From assembly GCA_019509785.1 (NCBI GenBank), contig JAEKLQ010000034.1, positions 34,720-98,719 of the forward strand: a DNA stretch of 64,000 nucleotides. Reading direction: 5' to 3'. This stretch comes from Fibrobacterota bacterium. Lineage in GTDB: Bacteria > Fibrobacterota > Fibrobacteria > UBA11236. Positions 58,451 through 64,000 of this stretch are shown here, piece by piece. Below the pieces are notes generated by a model. It made no database searches, was not told the origin of the DNA, and saw nothing but the letters and a program-made list of their open reading frames with translations. Numbering within the stretch: the stretch's first letter is position 1; every line of letters starts with the position of its first letter. The position numbers were made by a program, and so were the translations under genes.

Positions 58451-58496
58451 GGGAGTCTCCGGGAAAGAAGGTTCAGACGGGATTGAAACGATTCCG

Positions 58497-59813
58497 TTAG
58501 AGCATCAGCCAGACGGGATTTTCCAGCAGGGACTTCAATCCGGAAAGGAATTGCGCCGCCAACGCCCCGTCGATAATGCGGTGATCCGAGCTCAAGGTCA
58601 TCTTCATGACATCGCGTTGCTTCGCCACGCCATTGTCCAGGTACACCTCGGGCTGGATTCCGCCAACGGCCAGGATGGCTGCTTGCGGGGGATTGATGAT
58701 AGCGGTGAATTCGTCCACGCCGTACATGCCCAGATTGGAAACGGTAAAAGTGCCGCCCTGATATTCATCGGGGGCGAGCTTGCCCGCCTTAGCTTTGGCG
58801 ACCAGCCCCTTGATCTCGGTCGAGATGAGCCCCAGGCCCTTCTGGTCCGCGTCCCGTACGATGGGGGTAATCAAGCCGCCGTCGATGGATACGGCCACGC
58901 AAATGTCGATGTTGGCGTTCTGCCGGATGAAATCGCCCATGTAGGACGAGTTCACTTGGGGGAATTCCCGCAGAGCGAAAGCGGTCGCCTTGACCACGAT
59001 ATCGTTCACGCTCACCTTGTATCCCGGCGCGCGATTCAACTGCGCCCGCAGGCCGTTGATGGCGCCCATGTCCACCTTCATGGTCGCGTAGAACACCGGC
59101 ATGCTCTGGGTCGATTCCAGCAGGCGTTTGCCGATGGTCTTGCGCATCATGTTGAGAGGCAGGTCCTGCGTCGGCGCGATGGGCGCCAGGGAGCCGTACA
59201 ACGGACGTTGTACCGGGCCTTCCGTCTTGGCGCCCTTCGCAGGCGGCTTATAATTCTCGACGTCCGCGCGGATGATGCGGCCGTTCGGCCCGCTACCAGC
59301 CACTCCGGACAAGGGAATGCCGGCTTCTTCGGCCATACGGCGGGCGAGGGGAGAGGCGAGTACCCTTCCTCCTGCCGAGGGAACGGGTTCCGGAGCAACG
59401 GCGACCCGGGGAGCAGGGCCCGGGGTATAGGAGGCGCGCGCGGGTCCGGAACCATTGGACGCCGCTGACGGTGCGGCGGCCGGCGTCGGCGCGGGCTTGG
59501 GCCCGGCTTTGGCCGCCAGTTGTTCCTGGTCCTTCTTCAGCGCCTTCTCCAGGTACTGGGTGATATCTTCGTTCTTATCTTCGGTGAGAACCGCTATCAG
59601 CTGGTTTACCTTGGCGGGAGAGCCGCCGGGCACCACGATCTTCCGTAGGAAGCCCTCATCCATGCTCTCGTAATCGACGGTGGTCTTGTCCGTCTCCACG
59701 CTGCACAGCATCGTGCCGGGCTTGATGAAATCGCCTTCCTTCACCAACCATTTGGCCACGACGCCCTCTTCCATGGTAGGGCTCAAGCTCGGCATCAACA
59801 TGCTAGTGGGCAT
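58497..59813 (-). CDS. pdhC: Pyruvate dehydrogenase E2 (dihydrolipoamide acetyltransferase)
   Basis: 438 residues. One lipoyl domain (1-80) with Lys 43 in VETDKTTVDYES, an Ala/Pro-rich linker (about 90-150), the peripheral-subunit-binding domain (about 152-188, SPLARRMAEEAGIPLSGVAG) and the catalytic domain with DHRIIDGALAAQFL near the C-terminus. It transfers acetyl from lipoamide to CoA and forms the complex core. It lies between E1 beta and E3 genes. An E2 of another 2-oxoacid dehydrogenase is possible, but the neighbouring E1 type fits pyruvate. Confidence 0.92.
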   Translation of the reverse strand: MPTSMLMPSLSPTMEEGVVAKWLVKEGDFIKPGTMLCSVETDKTTVDYESMDEGFLRKIVVPGGSPAKVNQLIAVLTEDKNEDITQYLEKALKKDQEQLAAKAGPKPAPTPAAAPSAASNGSGPARASYTPGPAPRVAVAPEPVPSAGGRVLASPLARRMAEEAGIPLSGVAGSGPNGRIIRADVENYKPPAKGAKTEGPVQRPLYGSLAPIAPTQDLPLNMMRKTIGKRLLESTQSMPVFYATMKVDMGAINGLRAQLNRAPGYKVSVNDIVVKATAFALREFPQVNSSYMGDFIRQNANIDICVAVSIDGGLITPIVRDADQKGLGLISTEIKGLVAKAKAGKLAPDEYQGGTFTVSNLGMYGVDEFTAIINPPQAAILAVGGIQPEVYLDNGVAKQRDVMKMTLSSDHRIIDGALAAQFLSGLKSLLENPVWLML

Positions 59814-59833
59814 TTCGCTTCACTCCTTAAAGC

Positions 59834-60814
59834 TTAGGCCCGATAGGCCGCTTGTTTGGCCGCCATTACGATCTTCTCGACCGAAGGCAGGGTCGCGGCT
59901 TCCAGATTGGCCGCGTAGGGCATGGGGTTCTCGCCTTGGGCGATCCGCTGGATCGGGGCGTCGAGATAGTCGAAGAGATCGCGATAGATGGATTCGGCCA
60001 CCTGGCTGCCGAGCCCGCAGAAGTAATGGCCTTCTTCGACCACCACCACGCGATTCGTCTTCTTGACCGATGCGGCGATGAGCGGCATATCGAGCGGCTT
60101 CAAGGTGCGGGGATCGAGGAGCTCGGCATGGATGCCTTCCTTGGCCAGTTCCTCGGCGGCCGCTTTCGCCAGGCTCATCATCCGGGACCAGGCGATAATG
60201 GTCACGTCGGTGCCTTCGCGCTTGATATCCCCTTTGCCGATGGGGACCAGGTTATCGCCGTCCGGGACTTCGCCCTTAAGGCTGTAGGCCAACTCGTTCT
60301 CCAGGAAGATGACCGGATCATTGCAACGAATGGCGGATTTGAGCATGCCCTTGGCATCGGCGGGATTGGAAGGGCTCATCACGCGCAGGCCGGGGAAGTG
60401 CGCGTATAGCGATTCCACGTTATGGGAATGCTGGGAGGAAACCCGGGGGCCGGCGCCGTTGGGTCCGCGCATCACCATCGGGATATTGAAGAGGCCGCCC
60501 GACATGTAATACATCTTGGCGGCATTGCTGATGATCTGATCGAATGCGACGAAGGAGAAATTGAAGCTCATGAACTCGACGACCGGACGCAGGCCCATCA
60601 TGGCCGCTCCCACCGCCAAACCGGTGAACCCGGTCTCCGAAATAGGGGTATCGATCACGCGCTTGGGCCCGAAATGGTCCAGCAGACCCTTGGTGACCTT
60701 GTAGGCCCCGTTGTACTCGGCCACTTCTTCGCCAAGGATGAAGACCTTCTCATCCCGGATCATCTCTTCTTTAAGGGCCTGATTAATGGCCTCTTTCATT
60801 TCCATAACGGCCAT
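59834..60814 (-). CDS. pdhB: Pyruvate dehydrogenase E1 beta subunit
   Basis: 326 residues of the transketolase-like E1 beta family: FILGEEVAEYNGAYKVTKGL near residue 25, DTPISETGFTGLAVGAAMMG near residue 55 and RGPNGAGPRVSSQHSHNVES later. With the alpha subunit it makes the alpha2-beta2 TPP enzyme that decarboxylates pyruvate. Its ATG shares a base with the alpha-subunit stop (TGATG), so the two are translationally coupled. Confidence 0.94.
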   Translation of the reverse strand: MAVMEMKEAINQALKEEMIRDEKVFILGEEVAEYNGAYKVTKGLLDHFGPKRVIDTPISETGFTGLAVGAAMMGLRPVVEFMSFNFSFVAFDQIISNAAKMYYMSGGLFNIPMVMRGPNGAGPRVSSQHSHNVESLYAHFPGLRVMSPSNPADAKGMLKSAIRCNDPVIFLENELAYSLKGEVPDGDNLVPIGKGDIKREGTDVTIIAWSRMMSLAKAAAEELAKEGIHAELLDPRTLKPLDMPLIAASVKKTNRVVVVEEGHYFCGLGSQVAESIYRDLFDYLDAPIQRIAQGENPMPYAANLEAATLPSVEKIVMAAKQAAYRA

Positions 60815-61815
60815 CAGGGATTCCCCGCTTCGTCCATGTAAACGTGCTGCGTCAATTCTTCGATTGGGGGTTCGGGGCTTTCGTCGGCGAAATCCACGGC
60901 TTCCTGGACTTGCGACTTGATCTTCTTTTGCAGGTTCTTGAACTCGTCCTCGCTCAGCCCTTTGGACTCGATCAGACCGCGGCTGATGACCTGGATCGGA
61001 TCCTTGGCCTTCCAGCTATCCACCTCGTCCTTGGTACGGTACAGGCCCGCGTCGGAAACCGAATGCCCGAAATAGCGATAGGTCTTCATGTGGATCAGGA
61101 CCGGCCGGCGCGTCGCCCGGACTTCCTTGATGATCTCGCCCATGCGGTCATGCACTTCGTGGAGGTCCATGCCGTTGAGGGTGTAGCCTTTGATCCCGTA
61201 CGCCTCGGCCTTGGAGGCGATATCGGTATTGGCGATGGCGCGGGTGCAGGCGGTACCCATTCCGTACTGATTGTCTTCGCAGATGAAGATGGCCGGCAGA
61301 TCCCAAAGGGCGGCGAGGTTCATGGACTCGTGCAAGGTCCCCTGGACCGTGGCTCCGTCGCCGAAGAAGATCATGCTGACCGCGTTGTCTTCATCGTAAT
61401 TGCTCTTGAAGGCCGCGCCGATGCCGACGCCGAATTGGCCGCCCACGATGCCGTGCCCGCCCAGGAAGTTATGCTCCTTGGAGAAGAAGTGCATCGATCC
61501 CCCCTTGCCGCGGGCGCAGCCCGTGATCCGGCCGAAGAGTTCGGCCATGCCGGCTTTGGGATTGCCGCCCAGGGCCAGATAAAGGCCGTGGCAGCGGTAG
61601 GTCGTAACGACGGAATCCTGGGGGAGCTTATGGGCGAGGGTGCCTACTCCGACCGCTTCCTGCCCGATGTAGGTGTGCAGGAAGCCGGCGATTTTCTTCT
61701 GCTGGTAGGCTTTGATGCTGGCTTCCTCGAAATGGCGGATGACCAGCATCTTCTCCAGCATTTCGACCAGTTTTTCCTTGGTCAGGGACGATACCTCATT
61801 CTTGGTGCTTGCCAT
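60814..61815 (-). CDS. pdhA: Pyruvate dehydrogenase E1 alpha subunit
   Basis: 333 residues from ATG 61815, which has GGAGA 5-6 nt upstream; an in-frame start at 61872 is less likely. The TPP/Mg motif GDGATVQGTLHESMNLAALW ends in CEDNQYGMGT, and GGHGIVGGQFGVGIGAAF precedes it. The phosphorylation-loop region YRYFGHSVSDAGLYR is present. It is the first gene of pdhA-pdhB-pdhC-lpdA. Acetoin or branched-chain E1 alpha proteins are close relatives; pyruvate is preferred from the gene set. Confidence 0.93.
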   Translation of the reverse strand: MASTKNEVSSLTKEKLVEMLEKMLVIRHFEEASIKAYQQKKIAGFLHTYIGQEAVGVGTLAHKLPQDSVVTTYRCHGLYLALGGNPKAGMAELFGRITGCARGKGGSMHFFSKEHNFLGGHGIVGGQFGVGIGAAFKSNYDEDNAVSMIFFGDGATVQGTLHESMNLAALWDLPAIFICEDNQYGMGTACTRAIANTDIASKAEAYGIKGYTLNGMDLHEVHDRMGEIIKEVRATRRPVLIHMKTYRYFGHSVSDAGLYRTKDEVDSWKAKDPIQVISRGLIESKGLSEDEFKNLQKKIKSQVQEAVDFADESPEPPIEELTQHVYMDEAGNP

Positions 61816-62049
61816 GTTTCTCCGGCTGGCTTGAAACCCAAAGGATAGGGAAGGGCGATTGTCCGACGCCATCCAATATTTCTTCTAAAGATCGGCTCAG
61901 GTGAGGTAATTTAGTAAAAACGGAGCCCTTTCTGGTCCCGTTCGCGAGAAGCGGGTTGCTGATCCCCCTTGGAATCCGCGGATTTGCATTCGCGTTGATA
62001 TTTTTCTCCCACCCAAGAAACGCTATCCCTCCAAGAAGGAAGAAAAAGC

Positions 62050-62526
62050 ATGCTAGACGTCCCCGAAACCGCCGTCGCCGTGGGCAAAATCCCCTCCGGA
62101 TTGTTCATCGTCACCGCCGCTAACGGCGACCGGAAAGAGGGCTATCTTGGCTCATGGATCCAGCAGGCCTCCTTCACCCCGTTGCTGCTGAACCTGGCCA
62201 TCCGGCCGGGCCGTCCATGCTACGACCTTATCCATGCCACCCGGCGCCTATGCATCAACATCGTAGGCCATAAGAACGGCGGCTTGATGAAACCTTTCTG
62301 GAGTCCCGAGAGCGGAACGGATCCCTTCGCAGGCCTGGAATGGTCGCAGAGCGAACTCGGTAATATCGTACTTGGCTCGGCCATGGCCGCTTTAGAATGC
62401 GAGCTACGCTCATCGGCTACCCCGGGCGATCACGAAATCCTCTTCGTGGAAGTCGTTGCCGGCCGGGTATTGCAGCCGGACGATAAGCCGCTACACCATG
62501 TCCGGAAATCCGGCCTCGGGTATTGA
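62050..62526 (+). CDS. Flavin reductase-like FMN-binding protein
   Basis: 158 residues with the split-barrel flavin reductase pattern: VGKIPSGLFIVTAANGDRKE at the start, GSWIQQASFTPLLLNLAI (the FMN-phosphate segment) and CYDLIHATRRLCINIVG. It probably reduces FMN with NAD(P)H or carries bound flavin, as in the C-terminal module of cyanobacterial flavodiiron proteins. It is a single gene with AAGAAGGAAG as ribosome site, divergent from pdhA. The electron acceptor is unknown. Confidence 0.8.
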   Translation: MLDVPETAVAVGKIPSGLFIVTAANGDRKEGYLGSWIQQASFTPLLLNLAIRPGRPCYDLIHATRRLCINIVGHKNGGLMKPFWSPESGTDPFAGLEWSQSELGNIVLGSAMAALECELRSSATPGDHEILFVEVVAGRVLQPDDKPLHHVRKSGLGY

Positions 62527-62593
62527 GGTCTTCGCTTTGGGGAGAGACGCATTCCAAGGTGAGCGGATTAAGTAGCCCTTCGTCGGGTAGCCC

Positions 62594-64000
62594 CTATAGA
62601 TAGGTCGGGGCGGTCAAGACGAACCGTTTTTCCGTGGTGATGGCCTCGGCCCGCAAGTAAGCCACGCCACCTGGCGGCGATATTTTCTCCCGTACTTGCA
62701 TTGGCCCCGCTGCATCCCAACTCCAGGTCTTGACGGCTATTTCCTTGGCTTCCCCTCTGCGGCCCGCCCATACCGTGATTCTTGAAAACGGTCCGTAGTC
62801 GCGGGTTGTGCGCGCATCCACCTCGAAGGCATCTGACCCGAGATCCAGATCGAGGAAAGGCCCATCGGTGCAGCACAATCGCCCGCCGGCCAAGCCGGAT
62901 TGGATTCCGGCGACCGTACGCTCCTTCGCCCGTACCACCGTCCGCACATGGCCATAGAGGTGGTTATGATTCTGGTACAATGAGAAGAGAGGCGTCTTAA
63001 CCCCGATGCAGCGATTCAAATCGCCATGGGCATCATTGGACCCGATGGGGGAGATCCTTTCTCCCGCCAGCAGCCGGCCAATCCAGAACTCCCGTCCTTC
63101 GGCATAATCGGAACCCCGATGCCCGTTCCAGAATTGGAGCCCGTCAACTCCGCGTGGCGATCCCGCTGGACGCAGATCCTTCGTATGCCACATACCCCGA
63201 CGGAAGACGAAGCGCTCGAGGCCGCCGATGCGGCTGCGCGGATGTGCGGCGAAACAGGGAACTCCCTGCGCCCGTTCCAACACTTCGGCAATGCGTAAAT
63301 CAGGCTCATTCTGAAGCCAACGGCGCCCGCCATCACCCAAGCCCGGAAGGAATTCCTGGTGCCCTGCCACCAGCAGATGCACGTTCTCACCCAGATGGTT
63401 CCCGCAGGACACCTCTTCGCCGGGAATGACAAGGGTTGCCTGGGGATGGGCGGTATTGAGCGATTGGGCCTCCCTACGGTACTCTTGGAAATTGGCTTCC
63501 GGCTCCACTCGTTGCATGTAGCGCCGGCGGTCGTAGTAGAAGTCGTAGGAATGATCGGTGCAAACCACGTAGCCCAACCCCAAGGCGGTCCCCGCCTCTT
63601 GCAAGACTCGCAGCGGCGCACCGTACTCGACCGGATCGTTGGAATAATCCGAATGGCAATGCAACTCGCCCGCATGCCAATCCTCGGGATAGGGGAGGGC
63701 GGCGGATAGGAATTGGATACGAAGCGGGGAAGGGGCGATGCCCGGGAAATTGGCGTTCAGGAAAGAGCGCTTGCGCCCCTTAGCATCTTCGGCCTGGATG
63801 CGGAAATTGAGGCTGACTGACTTGCCTAGACCGGTAAAATCCAAGGGTAGGGGATGGAAAATGAGATTCTCAGTAGGATGAATATCCACGGGGATCGTGT
63901 GTTTGCGGATACCGGTTTCATCTTGGATGGCGGCTTCGATAGCCCGGATCCGCACCGGAAAAAAATCGGCGTCCTTAACGACCAGGTAAAAGACGGGGTT
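62594..64000 (-). CDS. PHP-domain metal-dependent phosphoesterase-like protein (5' truncated)
   Basis: The frame is open through base 64000, so the start lies outside the window; about 468 residues are seen. After an N-terminal beta-rich region (to about residue 105) comes a PHP domain with its metal-binding motifs in order: GELHCHSDYSND, VCTDHSYDF, PGEEVSCGNH, CFAAHPRSR and IGSNDAHGD. A C-terminal beta-rich region follows. PHP enzymes hydrolyse phosphoesters with two or three metal ions. The flanking beta-domains suggest a lineage-specific, possibly carbohydrate- or surface-related hydrolase; substrate unknown. An in-frame GTG at 63955 is probably internal. Confidence 0.8.
   Translation of the reverse strand, partial: NPVFYLVVKDADFFPVRIRAIEAAIQDETGIRKHTIPVDIHPTENLIFHPLPLDFTGLGKSVSLNFRIQAEDAKGRKRSFLNANFPGIAPSPLRIQFLSAALPYPEDWHAGELHCHSDYSNDPVEYGAPLRVLQEAGTALGLGYVVCTDHSYDFYYDRRRYMQRVEPEANFQEYRREAQSLNTAHPQATLVIPGEEVSCGNHLGENVHLLVAGHQEFLPGLGDGGRRWLQNEPDLRIAEVLERAQGVPCFAAHPRSRIGGLERFVFRRGMWHTKDLRPAGSPRGVDGLQFWNGHRGSDYAEGREFWIGRLLAGERISPIGSNDAHGDLNRCIGVKTPLFSLYQNHNHLYGHVRTVVRAKERTVAGIQSGLAGGRLCCTDGPFLDLDLGSDAFEVDARTTRDYGPFSRITVWAGRRGEAKEIAVKTWSWDAAGPMQVREKISPPGGVAYLRAEAITTEKRFVLTAPTYL

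Overview
The window is about 64 kb of GC-rich (roughly 60%) chromosomal DNA from a Gram-negative bacterium. Outer-membrane and periplasmic proteins are common: two PorV/FadL-like barrels, a TonB-dependent receptor, lipoproteins and other barrel-like proteins. It also carries GldA/F/G-like genes with a DUF4340 protein, type IV pilus genes, SpoVG-type proteins and FlgD-type C-terminal Ig domains. This mix suggests the FCB group, perhaps a Fibrobacterota-like lineage, but no single marker fixes the phylum. I see no phage, transposon, plasmid or CRISPR signature. The window reads as core and lineage-specific chromosome, cut through a gene at each end.

Layout, left to right. 1-4.9 kb: surface and outer-membrane genes and a Ca-binding-repeat lipoprotein, with a hairpin-rich spacer between convergent genes. 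4.9-13.2 kb: a minus-strand run glnA, glnE, rsmG, rsuA and an RsmC/RlmG-like methyltransferase, linking nitrogen control to rRNA modification. GlnE has an extra N-terminal region with two ACT-like domains. 13.2-13.8 kb: a non-coding spacer with candidate glnA control sites and a 61-nt direct repeat, then dcd. 14.5-20.3 kb: four plus-strand envelope genes of unknown purpose (TPR, Ig-like, FecR-like, large barrel-like), the last three overlapping. 20.3-24.7 kb: thiO-like oxidase, M20 and M3 peptidases. 24.9-30.1 kb: prfC, a 614-aa cysteine-containing protein I do not recognise, and a TPR protein. 30.3-35.1 kb: a degenerate receiver protein, an Xaa-Pro aminopeptidase, leuD, leuC and a TlpA-like thioredoxin.

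35.2-41.7 kb: pilB, pilT, pilC, a PilS-like kinase, a STAS protein and flgM. 41.8-46.3 kb: an unknown secreted protein, two tandem SpoVG paralogues, comM/yifB and a short flagellin. flgM and the flagellin each carry a good sigma-28-type promoter, so part of the FliA circuit is visible although no other flagellar gene is present. 46.3-46.7 kb: tmRNA (tag AEESYSYAMAA).

46.85-51.6 kb: a four-gene operon in which every junction is a 4-nt overlap: TonB-dependent receptor, single-domain response regulator, YfiR-like periplasmic protein and a CHASE8-like/HAMP histidine kinase. It resembles the YfiBNR logic, with the diguanylate cyclase replaced by a histidine kinase, and is the strongest candidate here for an under-described system. 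51.8-56.3 kb: a GldA/GldF/GldG-like ABC system with a DUF4340 partner. 56.3-61.8 kb: pyruvate dehydrogenase E1 alpha, E1 beta, E2 and E3 with a lipoate-ligase-family protein downstream. The window ends with a flavin-reductase-like protein and a truncated PHP-domain protein.
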